A stretch of DNA of 64,000 nt from contig JAJYSP010000011.1 in NCBI GenBank assembly GCA_021793515.1, positions 1 to 64,000 of the forward strand, given 5' to 3'. Below the pieces are notes generated by a model. The model was not told the DNA's origin, ran no database searches, and was given only the letters and a program-made list of their open reading frames with translations. Below are positions 14,705 through 23,926 of this stretch, piece after piece. Position numbers and translations under genes: made by a program. How positions within the stretch are numbered: position 1 is the first letter of the stretch; each line of letters begins with the position of its first letter. The DNA is from Actinomycetes bacterium (GTDB lineage Bacteria; Actinomycetota; Acidimicrobiia; Acidimicrobiales; RAAP-2).

Positions 14705-15949
14705 ATGGACCTGTTCGAAGCGCTCGAATCCAACGTGCGGTACTACTGCCGTCGGTGGCCGGCCGTCTTTGCCACCGCCCACGGTGCGGTCATCACCGCC
14801 GAGGATGGCACGCAGTACCTGGACTTCTTCGCCGGAGCCGGCGCCCTCTCCTACGGGCACAACAATCCCGTGCTCGTCGACGTCGCCATCGAACACCTGC
14901 GCGCCGGTCGACTGACGCACAGTCTGGATACCTTCACCGTCGAGAAGCGCCAGTTCCTCGAGGCCATCCAGCGCTACGTGCTCACCCCGCGCCAGCTGGA
15001 CATGGTCGTTCAGACCGTTGGCCCGACCGGGGCGACCGCCGTCGAGGCCGCGCTCCAGCTCGCCCAGAAGATCTCGGGACGCCGAGCGGTGCTCGGCTTT
15101 GCGGGCAGCTACCACGGCATGACCTATCGGGCGTCCTCGATCTCGGCCTCGATGGCCGGACGCGCGGTGAGCGCACACCTGAAGGACTTCGTCGCGCTCC
15201 CCTTCGTCGAGCACGTGACCGACGCGGATCTCGAGCTGCTCGAGCGAACCCTGCACACGCCAGTCGACGGTGAGCCGATCGGCGCGGTGATCATCGAGCC
15301 GACCCAGGGCGAGGGCGGCGCACGCGCCTTTGACCCGCTCTACCTGCGCGCCATCCGGACGCTCTGTGACGAGGCGGGCGTCATCGTCATCGCCGACGAG
15401 GTCCAGGCGGGCGTCGGTCGCACCGGTCCGTTCTTCTCCTTCGAGGGCTCGGGGCTCGACCCCGACATCGTGTGCGTCTCGAAGTCGATCAGTGGCCTCG
15501 GCCTCCCGATGGCACTGAACCTCATCCGACGCGGTCTGGACACCTGGGGGGCCGGTGAGTTCTCGGGCACGTTCCGCGGCAACAACCTGGCCTTTGCCAC
15601 CTCGACGCGGATGCTCGAGACCTACTGGGCCGACTCGACGTTAGAGAAGCAAACCGAGCTCAACGGCCACACCGTGCGCCACGCCCTCGAAGCGATGGCG
15701 TTCGGCGCCGGCGAGGGTCGCTTCACGGTTCGAGGCAACGGGTTGCTGTGCGGGCTCGACGTCGGCGACACGCGCCTCGCTGCGGACATCGCCACGGCAG
15801 CCTTCGAACGCCAACTGATCGTCGAGACCTGCGGCGCCGGGGACACGACCGTCAAACTGCTCGTCCCGCTGACCATCGACGAGGCCCAGCTGCACGACGG
15901 CCTCGCTCGACTCGGTGACGCCGTCGCGACGACGTGCTCGGATCGGTGA
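14705..15949 (+). CDS. Diaminobutyrate--2-oxoglutarate aminotransferase (EctB-like)
   Basis: This 414-residue class III aminotransferase makes 2,4-diaminobutyrate from aspartate semialdehyde with glutamate as amino donor. Typical EctB/Dat parts are LDFFAGAGALSYGHNNPVL, FAGSYHGMTYRAS, VIIEPTQGEGGARAFD, IADEVQAGVGRTG (Asp231) and VCVSKSISGLGLPMALNLIR with the PLP lysine at 260. EctB is the first step of ectoine synthesis, but ectA and ectC are not next to it. Instead a PLP decarboxylase gene overlaps its stop, pointing to diaminopropane formation. A ribosome site AGAGGAA precedes the ATG. Confidence 0.85.
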   Translation: MDLFEALESNVRYYCRRWPAVFATAHGAVITAEDGTQYLDFFAGAGALSYGHNNPVLVDVAIEHLRAGRLTHSLDTFTVEKRQFLEAIQRYVLTPRQLDMVVQTVGPTGATAVEAALQLAQKISGRRAVLGFAGSYHGMTYRASSISASMAGRAVSAHLKDFVALPFVEHVTDADLELLERTLHTPVDGEPIGAVIIEPTQGEGGARAFDPLYLRAIRTLCDEAGVIVIADEVQAGVGRTGPFFSFEGSGLDPDIVCVSKSISGLGLPMALNLIRRGLDTWGAGEFSGTFRGNNLAFATSTRMLETYWADSTLEKQTELNGHTVRHALEAMAFGAGEGRFTVRGNGLLCGLDVGDTRLAADIATAAFERQLIVETCGAGDTTVKLLVPLTIDEAQLHDGLARLGDAVATTCSDR

Positions 15950-17400
15950 ACGAACCGTCGAACTGGCGAGACCTCGTCGTCGCGTTGGACGACCGACACC
16001 TCGACGCCCTGGCGAGCGCGGCGGCGGCGACCATCGAGAGTTTGCGCGGGTCGCCGGACGCCCCGCGATCGGCCGTGCCGCCGACGACACTGCGGGACCT
16101 CGTTCGCGCCGTGGCGGTCTGCCCCGACGATGGCAGTGACCTGACCACTGTTCTCGCTGAGTTCGCGACGACGGTCTGGCGCCACGGGGTCGTACCGAGT
16201 GACGTCGCCTGCGTCGCGCACCTGCACCCGCCGACGCTCGTGCCGGCCGTCGCCACCGAACTCGCCATCGCCGCCACCAACCAGTCCATGGACTCCTGGG
16301 ACCAGGCTCCGGCCGCGACCGAGCTGGAGCTGCACCTCATGGGCTGGCTCGCCGACCTAATCGGCTTCGGCCCCTCGGCCTCGGGCGTGATGACGTCGGG
16401 CGGGACCGCCTCGAACCTGCTGGGTGTCACGCTCGCCCGGTCCGCAGCCGCGGCCCAGTCCGGCGTGGACGTCGCGCAATCAGGGCTGCCCGCCGAAGCC
16501 GCGGGCTGGCGGATCCTCACCAGTGATCAGGCGCACTTCTCGATCCAGCGCGCCGCTGCGCAGCTCGGACTCGGCCGCGACGCGGTGGTCGCCATCGCGT
16601 CGAGCCCGTCGGGCTCACTCGACGTGGCGGCCCTCGACGAGACCATCGAGCGACTGACCCGTGACGGTGCGCGCGTGATCGCCCTCGTCGCTACGGCCGG
16701 AACGACCGACCTCGGCGCCATCGACCCCTTGGGCGAGGTGGCAGCGCGCGCTCGGCGCCTCGGCTGCTGGTTCCACGTCGATGCGGCGGTCGCGGGCGCC
16801 TTCCTGCTCTCGGACACGCTCGGCGGACGGCTCACCGGCATCGAGTTCGCCGACTCGGTGACGATCGACTTCCACAAGCTCTGGTGGCAGCCGTTCAACG
16901 CCAGTGCGTTGGTCGTGCGCGACGCCTCGCAGTTCGACCTGCTGCGCGTACCGTCGGACTACCTCGACCGCGGTGACGAGCTCGAGGGGGTTGTGAACCT
17001 CGTGGGTCGATCTCTGGACACGTCGCGGCGCTTCGACGCGGCCAAGGTTGTGGTGACGTTGCGCACCCTCGGTCGACGCGCACTCGCCGAGATGCTCGAA
17101 CACCTGGTCGACCTCGCCGCCCACGCCGCCAGCGCGATCGACAATGAGCCAACCCTGTCACTGCTCGCAACCCCGACGGCGATGATGTGCGTCTTCGACG
17201 CGCCCGACGCGAGCGCCGACGACCTGCGAGAGGTCCAACAGCGCCTCCTCGCGCGCGGCGAAATGGTGCTCGGCCGGACCCGGATCAAGGGTCGCGCCGC
17301 GCTCAAGTTCACGTTCATGAACCCACTCGCCACCGCGGCGGACGTCGAGCGACTGGTGCGGGTGGTCGTGGACGAGCTGGGCGCCGTGCGCGCCAGCTGA
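15946..17400 (+). CDS. PLP-dependent decarboxylase, probably L-2,4-diaminobutyrate decarboxylase
   Basis: This 484-residue group II PLP decarboxylase has LHPPTLVPAVATELAIAATNQS near the N-terminus, GVMTSGGTASNLLGVTLARS for PLP phosphate binding, HVDAAVAGAFLL around the PLP Asp, and TIDFHKLWWQPFNASALV with the PLP lysine. This matches the diaminobutyrate/aromatic/glutamate decarboxylase group. The GTG at 15946 overlaps the stop of the aminotransferase gene (GTGA), so the two are translationally coupled. That pairing makes 2,4-diaminobutyrate the likely substrate and 1,3-diaminopropane the product, as in the dat-ddc pair known from Acinetobacter. A GTG four codons upstream is an alternative start. 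Substrate assignment is inference. Confidence 0.75.
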   Translation: MNEPSNWRDLVVALDDRHLDALASAAAATIESLRGSPDAPRSAVPPTTLRDLVRAVAVCPDDGSDLTTVLAEFATTVWRHGVVPSDVACVAHLHPPTLVPAVATELAIAATNQSMDSWDQAPAATELELHLMGWLADLIGFGPSASGVMTSGGTASNLLGVTLARSAAAAQSGVDVAQSGLPAEAAGWRILTSDQAHFSIQRAAAQLGLGRDAVVAIASSPSGSLDVAALDETIERLTRDGARVIALVATAGTTDLGAIDPLGEVAARARRLGCWFHVDAAVAGAFLLSDTLGGRLTGIEFADSVTIDFHKLWWQPFNASALVVRDASQFDLLRVPSDYLDRGDELEGVVNLVGRSLDTSRRFDAAKVVVTLRTLGRRALAEMLEHLVDLAAHAASAIDNEPTLSLLATPTAMMCVFDAPDASADDLREVQQRLLARGEMVLGRTRIKGRAALKFTFMNPLATAADVERLVRVVVDELGAVRAS

Positions 17401-17407
17401 CTCGAGT

Positions 17408-18145
17408 TCAGGCTCGCGGCGAGCGCGACGGGGGGCGGAAGGTGGCGAAGGGATCGGTGACCCGCAAAATGCGCTCCCTGAACCGGTAGAGCGTCGCCGG
17501 GCGCCCGCCCGCGGCCGAGGGCGGCGCCACCATCTCAGTCGGCTCGATGATCCGCCGACGCGACAGGACCCGCTGGAGATTGGTCGGTGAGACGGCGTGG
17601 CCCAGACAGGCCTCGTAGACGACCCGTAGGTGCGCGATTGTGAAGTTCGCGGGCACGAGGGCAAAGGCCAGGTTGGTGTAGGTGAGTTTCGCGCGCAATC
17701 GGTCGAGCCCGGACCGGATGATCGACGAATGATCGAAGGCCGTCGCTGGGAGCTGGTCGACGGCGAACCACTCGGTGTCCGCGGGGACCGTCGGGTTCAC
17801 GTCGGTCGAGACGAGCGCGAGGTAGGCGGTCGCGATCACGCGTCGGCGCGGGTCGCGGTCGACGTCGCTTCGCGTCTCGAGCTGTTCGAGGAACCCGATG
17901 TCGGTGAGATCGACCTTGGTCGCGAGGTGGCGGCTGAGCGAGGTGCCGAGCCGCTCGGCGCTCGCGAGCGCACCGCCCGGCAACGACCACCGGCCCGCGA
18001 AGGGTTCGAGCGCGCGACGCCAGAGCAGGACGTGCACCGAGCCTTCACGCACCTGGAGGACGACCGCCAGCGTCTCGTGCTCGTAGCGGTTCGCGCTCTC
18101 GCCGGTGGCGTCCGCTTGGACGCGACGATCTTGACGTGGTGACAC
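17408..18145 (-). CDS. nrtR: NrtR-type regulator of NAD metabolism (Nudix domain plus winged helix)
   Basis: The 245-residue protein has a Nudix-like domain (residues about 20-150; RWSLPGGALASAERLGTSLS, where the catalytic Nudix box is degenerate) and a C-terminal winged-helix region (about 160-235; ALVPANFTIAHLRVVYEACL, LSRRRIIEPTEM, GGRPATLYRF). This is the layout of NrtR repressors, which sense ADP-ribose-type NAD metabolites through the Nudix fold. It faces nadA, nadB and nadC across 112 bases, and a palindrome with 8-base arms sits in that gap, so it very likely controls both itself and NAD synthesis. The start is a GTG. Confidence 0.88.
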   Translation of the reverse strand: MSPRQDRRVQADATGESANRYEHETLAVVLQVREGSVHVLLWRRALEPFAGRWSLPGGALASAERLGTSLSRHLATKVDLTDIGFLEQLETRSDVDRDPRRRVIATAYLALVSTDVNPTVPADTEWFAVDQLPATAFDHSSIIRSGLDRLRAKLTYTNLAFALVPANFTIAHLRVVYEACLGHAVSPTNLQRVLSRRRIIEPTEMVAPPSAAGGRPATLYRFRERILRVTDPFATFRPPSRSPRA

Positions 18146-18169
18146 GCTCCATAGTACCGTCAGGGGGTA

Positions 18170-18192
18170 GTTTTCGCTTCATAGGCGAAAAC
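18170..18192. promoter_or_regulatory. Predicted NrtR operator between nrtR and nadA
   Basis: GTTTTCGC (18170-18177) and GCGAAAAC (18185-18192) are perfect inverted arms around a 7-base centre. The site is 24 bases upstream of the nrtR start and 65 bases upstream of nadA, so one bound repressor could block both promoters. Identity as the NrtR site is inferred from placement and symmetry. Confidence 0.75.
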
Positions 18193-18257
18193 ATCGGAGA
18201 GAGGTCCTCTCCCGGGCGGACCACACTGATCGACCGCCTCATTGCCCAGGGGGATCG

Positions 18258-19256
18258 ATGACCACGACCACACCGGCACAGACCGGACACCATGACGCGG
18301 CGTGGGCCCGCGAGATCCGCCGACTCGCGCGCGAACGCGACGCCGTGATCCTCGCGCACAACTACCAACGCCCCGAGATCCAAGACGTGGCCGACCACGT
18401 CGGCGACTCGCTCGCCCTCTCGCGGATCGCCGCGACGAGCCCGGCTTCGACCATCGTCTTCGCGGGCGTCTACTTCATGGCCGAGACCGCGAAGATCCTC
18501 GCCCCGGACAAGACCGTGCTCATCCCCGATCCGCGCGCCGGTTGCTCACTCGCCGACAGCATCGACGTCGAGCAGTTGCGCGCGTGGAAGGCGTCCTACC
18601 CCGACGCAGTCGTGGTCGCCTACGTGAACACCTCCGCCGCGGTGAAGGCCGAATCCGACCTCTGCTGCACCTCGGCCAACGCCGTCGAGATCGTCGCGGG
18701 CATCCCCGAGGACCGACCCGTGCTCTTCCTACCCGACCAGTTCCTCGGCGCCCACGTCCAACGCGCAACCGGGCGGGCCAACATGCACATCTGGCTGGGC
18801 GAATGCCACGTCCACGCCGACATCAGCCCCCAGGCATTGCGCGAGAAGGCCGAGGCCGCTCCCGAGTCCGAGCTGTTCATCCACCCCGAGTGCGGGTGTG
18901 CCACCCCGGCACTCTGGCTCACCGGCACCGGGGACCTGCCCGCGACCCGCACCCACGTGCTCTCCACGGGCGGGATGCTCGAACGCGCACGCACGACCAA
19001 CGCGCGGTCGGTCCTCGTGGCGACCGAGACGGGCATGCTCCACCAGCTGCGCCGGGCGAACCCGTCGGTACGCTTCGATGCCGTCAACGAGCACGCGCAG
19101 TGCACCTTCATGAAGATGACCACGCCGGCGGTCCTGCTCTCGTGCCTCGCGCGGGGGACGACCGAAGTCGTCGTCGACCTCGACGTGGCCGCCCGGGCGC
19201 GCCGGGCCGTGGACGCCATGATCGCGGTCGGCACCGCGTCGGCGGTCGGCGAATGA
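18258..19256 (+). CDS. nadA: Quinolinate synthase
   Basis: This 332-residue enzyme condenses iminoaspartate with dihydroxyacetone phosphate to quinolinate using a 4Fe-4S cluster. Family markers are [64 protein letters not shown] and [14 protein letters not shown]; the three cluster cysteines lie in the last three. Length is normal for the three-domain NadA. It is first in a nadA-nadB-nadC operon with ATGA and GTGA overlaps, under the predicted NrtR operator. Confidence 0.95.
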   Translation: MTTTTPAQTGHHDAAWAREIRRLARERDAVILAHNYQRPEIQDVADHVGDSLALSRIAATSPASTIVFAGVYFMAETAKILAPDKTVLIPDPRAGCSLADSIDVEQLRAWKASYPDAVVVAYVNTSAAVKAESDLCCTSANAVEIVAGIPEDRPVLFLPDQFLGAHVQRATGRANMHIWLGECHVHADISPQALREKAEAAPESELFIHPECGCATPALWLTGTGDLPATRTHVLSTGGMLERARTTNARSVLVATETGMLHQLRRANPSVRFDAVNEHAQCTFMKMTTPAVLLSCLARGTTEVVVDLDVAARARRAVDAMIAVGTASAVGE

Positions 19257-20878
19257 CCGCCGACACCGTCCGGTACCTGCCCGCCACGACCCCCACGTGG
19301 TCTCGCGAGACCGACGTCGTGGTCGTCGGCGCCGGTGCGGCCGGACTGAGTGCCGCCATCGAACTCGCGCGCCGGGGCCGCCGGGTGACCCTGCTCGCCA
19401 AGGCCGGTCTCGAAAGCGGCGCCACGCCTCACGCCCAGGGTGGCCTCGCTGCGGCGATGGGCCCCAACGACACCTACGCGTCACACGTCGAGGACACCCT
19501 GATCGCGGCGGCTGGCCTCGGCGACGAGGGCGCGGTACGCACCCTCGTCGAAGCGGCGCCAGCGACCGTTCGCTACCTCGCCTCACTCGGGGCCCGTTTC
19601 GACGACGGGCCGCCCGGTCTCGAGGGTGGTCACTCGCACCACCGCATCGTCCACGCCGGTGGCGACGCGATCGGCGCCGAGCTGCACCGGACGCTGCGCG
19701 CGGCGCTCTCGCACGTGGACGTGGAGGTCCTCGAGGATGCCGTCGCCATCGATGCCCTCCAGTCGAGCCGGGGCGCGGTGCTCGGGGTCCTCGTCGGTCG
19801 ACGGGACTCGACGCGGCGCCTCGACGTCGGCGTGATCGAGGCGCGCGCCGTCGTCCTCGCGACGGGTGGCTTCGGGCAGGCCTACCCCACCTCGACCAAC
19901 CCCGCCGAGGTCACCGGTGACGGCCTGGCGCTCGCCGCTCGCTGCGGGGCACGGCTGGCCAACGTCGAGTTCGTCCAGTTCCACCCGACCGTCATGTACC
20001 TACCCGGCCACCGAGGACAGTCCCCCCTCATCACCGAGGCGATCCGTGGCGCTGGCGCGACGATTGTCGACGCCAACGGCACACCCGTAATGCGCGGCCG
20101 TCACGAGCGCGCCGACCTCGCCCCACGCGACGTCGTCTCCTTTGCGATGTTCGAGCGGATGCACGACCCCGTCGACCCGCTCGAGCACCTCTGGCTCGAC
20201 GCGCGATCGATCGGCCGACATCACTTGGAGCGGGCATTCCCGACGACCGTCTCGCTCTGTCGAGCGGCGGGGGTCGACCCCGTGGACGAACTCGTCGCGA
20301 TCGCGCCCGGCGCCCACTACGCCTGCGGCGGGGTCGTCGCCGACCTCGACGGCGCGACATCGGTGCCCGGCCTCTACGCCATCGGTGAGGCCGCGGCGAC
20401 GGGCGTGCACGGCGCGAATCGCCTGGCGTCGAACTCACTCACCGAGGCCGTGCTCACGGGGCGACGCGTCGCGGCCCACCTCGACCGCGCGCTCGCGCAA
20501 CCTCGCGACGTCGACGCGCCCGCCGCGGTCCCGCGCGGCCGCGGCGTCGACCCGGGGGTGCGCGAGGCGCTCGCGACTGGGATGTCGACCCACGTCGGCG
20601 TGGTGCGCGATCGAGACGGCCTCGACCAGATGCTCGCCACCCTCGACGACGCGCCCGACGCGCCCACGGGCGGCGTCGACCTCGACGTGCTGGAGGCGAC
20701 GAACCTGCACACGGTGTCACTACTCGTGGCTGTTGCGGCGGCCCAGCGCGAGGAGAGCCGCGGCGCGCATCGCCGACGCGACTTCCCCGAGACCTCGGAC
20801 CGGTGGCGCCACCCGATCGTCCTTTCGGCCCTCGACGGGCAGGTGACCGTCGACGCGCCCGCGGGTGTTCGAACGTGA
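19253..20878 (+). CDS. nadB: L-aspartate oxidase
   Basis: This 541-residue flavoenzyme oxidises L-aspartate to iminoaspartate, the unstable substrate of NadA. It shows the FAD-binding [17 protein letters not shown] near residue 22, [36 protein letters not shown], and the C-terminal [20 protein letters not shown] then [19 protein letters not shown]. The ATG overlaps the nadA stop (ATGA). The frame is open for 317 codons further upstream, but that part is antisense noise across nadA. Coupled translation with nadA fits the need to hand over iminoaspartate. Confidence 0.95.
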   Translation: MTADTVRYLPATTPTWSRETDVVVVGAGAAGLSAAIELARRGRRVTLLAKAGLESGATPHAQGGLAAAMGPNDTYASHVEDTLIAAAGLGDEGAVRTLVEAAPATVRYLASLGARFDDGPPGLEGGHSHHRIVHAGGDAIGAELHRTLRAALSHVDVEVLEDAVAIDALQSSRGAVLGVLVGRRDSTRRLDVGVIEARAVVLATGGFGQAYPTSTNPAEVTGDGLALAARCGARLANVEFVQFHPTVMYLPGHRGQSPLITEAIRGAGATIVDANGTPVMRGRHERADLAPRDVVSFAMFERMHDPVDPLEHLWLDARSIGRHHLERAFPTTVSLCRAAGVDPVDELVAIAPGAHYACGGVVADLDGATSVPGLYAIGEAAATGVHGANRLASNSLTEAVLTGRRVAAHLDRALAQPRDVDAPAAVPRGRGVDPGVREALATGMSTHVGVVRDRDGLDQMLATLDDAPDAPTGGVDLDVLEATNLHTVSLLVAVAAAQREESRGAHRRRDFPETSDRWRHPIVLSALDGQVTVDAPAGVRT

Positions 20879-21756
20879 ACGCCCTCGTCACCGACGCGGT
20901 GATCGCCTCGGGCCTGGAAGTCGCCGAGCTCGAGCGCGTCGTCGCCACCGCCCTCGCCGAGGACCTGCGCTACGGGCCGGACCTCACCAGTGAGGCGACG
21001 ATCCCGGCTAGAAGTTCGACCCGGGCCGCCGTGGTCGCGCGCCAGCGTGGTGTGCTCTGCGGACACGTCGTCGCCCTCGCGGTACTCGACGCCGTCGACT
21101 TCCCCCTCGAGGGCGCGACCGCAGTACGTCTCGACGGTACGCCGATCGAGCCGGGTGAGGCCGTGCTCGCCCTTGACGGGCCGGTGCACTCGCTCCTGCT
21201 CGCCGAGCGAACGATGTTGAACCTCATGACCCATCTCTCGGGCATCGCCACCGCGACGGAGCGGTGGGTGCGTGAGCTCGCGGGCACGACCTGTGAGGTC
21301 CGCGACACGAGGAAGACCACCCCGGGACTGCGCCAGCTGGAGAAGTACGCGGTGCGCTGCGGGGGCGGGACGAATCATCGACTGGGGCTGGGCGACGCGG
21401 CGCTGTTGAAGGACAACCACATCGCCGCCGCGGGCGGCATCGCCCGCGCCGTCACCGCGATCAGGCGCGAACACCCCGACGTGGTCCTCGAAGTCGAGTG
21501 CGACACACTCGACCAGGTGCGCGAGGCGCTCGACGCGGACTGCTCGCTGATCATGCTCGACAACATGGACACCGACGCAATCGCCGCCGCCGTCGAGTTC
21601 ATCCGTCGCGTACCCGGGGTGCTCGTCGAGGCCAGTGGCTCGATGACCCTCGAGCGGGCCCGGTCGGTCGCCCAAACCGGGGTCGACTACATCGCAGTGG
21701 GCTCGCTCACCCACTCGGTCACCGCTCTCGACCTCGGCCTTGACGTCGTGTCCTGA
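20875..21756 (+). CDS. nadC: Nicotinate-nucleotide pyrophosphorylase (quinolinate phosphoribosyltransferase)
   Basis: This 293-residue enzyme converts quinolinate and PRPP to nicotinate mononucleotide and CO2. Markers are ALAEDLRYGPDLTSEATIP near the start, LMTHLSGIATATERWV, DTRKTTPGLRQLEKYAVRCG, GGTNHRLGLGDAALLKDNH, VLEVECDTLDQ and the late VEASGSMTLERA. The GTG overlaps the nadB stop (GTGA), completing the de novo pathway from aspartate to NaMN. No nadD or nadE follows here. Confidence 0.95.
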   Translation: MNALVTDAVIASGLEVAELERVVATALAEDLRYGPDLTSEATIPARSSTRAAVVARQRGVLCGHVVALAVLDAVDFPLEGATAVRLDGTPIEPGEAVLALDGPVHSLLLAERTMLNLMTHLSGIATATERWVRELAGTTCEVRDTRKTTPGLRQLEKYAVRCGGGTNHRLGLGDAALLKDNHIAAAGGIARAVTAIRREHPDVVLEVECDTLDQVREALDADCSLIMLDNMDTDAIAAAVEFIRRVPGVLVEASGSMTLERARSVAQTGVDYIAVGSLTHSVTALDLGLDVVS

Positions 21757-21830
21757 GCGAAGCGACCGCCGTCCGAACGTGCCCGACGTTCACTAGCCTG
21801 AGGTGCAGCGAATCGAGCGATCGAGGTGTC

Positions 21831-22277
21831 ATGAGCGAATCAGGGTCACAGTCGAGCCACGCGGCGCGAGCGATGAACGACCGCAACGCGGCAATCATCG
21901 ACGAGTTCCGCGCCAACGGCGGCAAGGTGGGCGGGAGCTTCGAGGGGGCACCCGTCCTGTTGTTGCACACCACGGGTGCGAAGTCGGGGGCGCAGCGCGT
22001 CAACCCCATGATGTATCTCGAGCAGTCCGGTCGGATCTTCGTGTTCGCCTCCAAGGCGGGTGCGGACACGCACCCCGACTGGTTCCACAATCTGCGGGCG
22101 AACCCCGAGGTCTCCGTCGAGATCGGCGTCGAGCACGTCCCGGCGACGGCCGTCGTGCTCGACGGCGAGGACCGTGACCGCATCTACGCCGAGCAGGTCG
22201 CGCGCTACCCCGGATTCGGCGACTACCAGAACAAGACCGCCCGGGTCATCCCCGTCGTGGAGTTGGTCCGTCACTAG
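21831..22277 (+). CDS. Deazaflavin (F420)-dependent nitroreductase family protein
   Basis: The 148-residue protein matches the Ddn/split-barrel family: GGSFEGAPVLLLHTTGAKSG, RVNPMMYLEQSGRIFVFASK, DTHPDWFHNLRANPEVSVEI, and a C-terminal YPGFGDYQNKTARVIPVVEL. In mycobacteria such enzymes use reduced F420 to reduce quinones or nitro-drugs. It stands 74 bases after nadC and 34 bases before an FAD oxidase gene on the same strand. Its natural substrate is unknown. Confidence 0.85.
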   Translation: MSESGSQSSHAARAMNDRNAAIIDEFRANGGKVGGSFEGAPVLLLHTTGAKSGAQRVNPMMYLEQSGRIFVFASKAGADTHPDWFHNLRANPEVSVEIGVEHVPATAVVLDGEDRDRIYAEQVARYPGFGDYQNKTARVIPVVELVRH

Positions 22278-22311
22278 CGACGACGTCGCCGCACCGCTAT
22301 CGTCCGATTTC

Positions 22312-23883
22312 ATGCAGCGGACTCGACGATTCTGGGGGTGGGGCTTCGAGGACGCGGCGCCCACGCCGGCCGAGGAGCGCTCGCTCGCCGCACGCATCGC
22401 CCCGTTCCTGCCCATCGCTGAGACGACGATGGCACCGCCGACGCCCGACGAGATCCATCTCACGCGCCCGCGGCTCGAAGCACCCGCCTCCATCGCGTCG
22501 TGGTGTGAGACCGACGACCTCGCCCGCGCGGGCCACACCTACGGCAAATCCTTTCGCGACGTGCTGCGCGCACTCGAGCGGCGTTGGGAGCGTCCGCCCG
22601 ACGTCGTCGCCTCGCCACCCGACGAGGCCGGGGTCGTCGCCGTGCTCGACTGGGCGAGCCAGGCCGGCGCGGTCGTCATCCCCTACGGCGGTGGGTCGTC
22701 GGTCGTCGGCGGCGTCGAGGCCCCACCCGACGACGACCGACCGGTGATCAGCCTGGACCTGCGCCGACTCGACCGCGTCCTCGAGGTCGACGTCGACTCG
22801 CGCGCGGCCCTCATCGAAGGCGGCATCTTCGGACCGGCCCTCGAGGCCCAACTGCGCCCGCACGGGCTCACCCTTCGCCACTTCCCCCAGAGCTTCGAGG
22901 TGTCCTCACTCGGTGGCTGGATCGCGACGCGCTCGGGCGGACACTTCGCAACCCTGCACACCCACATCGACGACTTCGTCGAGTCCATCCGCGCGGTGAC
23001 CCCGGCCGGGATCAGTCAGACGCGCCGTCTGCCCGGGTCTGGCGCGGGGCCCTCGCCCGACCGACTCCTCATCGGCAGCGAAGGGATCCTCGGGGTGATC
23101 ACCGCGGCGTGGATGCGCCTCCAGGATCGACCGACGTTTCGCGCCTCGGCCGTCGCGCAGTTCACGAGCTTCGAGGACGGTGCACGGGCGGCGCGCGCAC
23201 TCGGCCAGTCTGGACTCTGGCCAACGAACTGCCGACTGCTCGACGCCGGCGAGGCCATGGTCACGGGCGCCGGCAGCCACCACCTGCTGCTGCTCGGCTT
23301 TGAGTCGGCGGACCACCCCGTCGACGACTGGCTCGCGCGCGCCGTCGAACTCGCCCGGGACTTCGGCGGGGTCGTCGCCCCCCGCGAGGACCTCGTGCGT
23401 GACGCGTCCGCCACCTGGCGCTCGGCCTTCCTTCGCGCGCCCTACATCCGTGACAGCCTCGTTCGCCTCGGGCTCATCAGCGAGACCTTTGAGACGGCGA
23501 TCACCTGGGACCGGTTCGAGCCGTTCGTCGCGCGGGTGCGCCACGCGACCGAGTCGGCCCTGTCTGACGTCGGCGCGTGGCCCGGGGTGGTCACCTGTCG
23601 GCTCACCCACGTCTACCCCGACGGCGCCGCCCCCTACTTCACCGTGCTCGCCCCCGGCGACGGGCCCCGTCGACTCGACCAGTGGCGCACCGTGAAAGCC
23701 GCGGTGATGGACGCGATCGACGCCGGCGGGGGCACCGTGACCCACCACCACGCCGTCGGCCGAGACCACCGCTCCGGCTACGACCGTGAGCGGCCCGACC
23801 TGTTCGCGGCGCAGTTACGAGCGGCCAAGGGGGTCGTCGACCCGGCGGGACTGCTCAACCCCGGGGTGCTCATCGACCCGTGA
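22312..23883 (+). CDS. FAD-binding oxidase similar to alkyldihydroxyacetonephosphate synthase
   Basis: From the ATG at 22312 the protein has 523 residues. It opens with RFWGWGFEDAAPTPAEERSL, typical of AGPS-like proteins, then has the VAO-type FAD domain (VVIPYGGGSSVVGGVEAP; FEVSSLGGWIATRSGGH; LIGSEGILGVITAAWMRL). The C-terminal substrate domain includes VTCRLTHVYPDGAAPYFTV and GGGTVTHHHAVGRDHRSGY, the latter being the active-site histidine motif of AGPS. AGPS makes the ether bond of ether lipids. Several actinobacteria have such homologues, and a lipid role is plausible but unproven. The upstream extension of the frame lies inside the previous gene and was left out. Confidence 0.8.
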   Translation: MQRTRRFWGWGFEDAAPTPAEERSLAARIAPFLPIAETTMAPPTPDEIHLTRPRLEAPASIASWCETDDLARAGHTYGKSFRDVLRALERRWERPPDVVASPPDEAGVVAVLDWASQAGAVVIPYGGGSSVVGGVEAPPDDDRPVISLDLRRLDRVLEVDVDSRAALIEGGIFGPALEAQLRPHGLTLRHFPQSFEVSSLGGWIATRSGGHFATLHTHIDDFVESIRAVTPAGISQTRRLPGSGAGPSPDRLLIGSEGILGVITAAWMRLQDRPTFRASAVAQFTSFEDGARAARALGQSGLWPTNCRLLDAGEAMVTGAGSHHLLLLGFESADHPVDDWLARAVELARDFGGVVAPREDLVRDASATWRSAFLRAPYIRDSLVRLGLISETFETAITWDRFEPFVARVRHATESALSDVGAWPGVVTCRLTHVYPDGAAPYFTVLAPGDGPRRLDQWRTVKAAVMDAIDAGGGTVTHHHAVGRDHRSGYDRERPDLFAAQLRAAKGVVDPAGLLNPGVLIDP

Positions 23884-23926
23884 GACGCGACTGAACCGCG
23901 CGCCACGGAGCCAATAGGGTGAGTGC

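Noticed and set aside
15934-15946. GTG at 15934 as decarboxylase start
   Set aside because: Both GTG codons are in frame; the one at 15946 overlaps the previous stop as GTGA, the coupling pattern used repeatedly in this window, so it was preferred.
16021-21000. Several long antisense and frame-shifted open frames across the decarboxylase and nad genes
   Set aside because: High GC removes stop codons from alternative frames; their translations are Arg/Pro/Ala-rich and none resembles a protein family.
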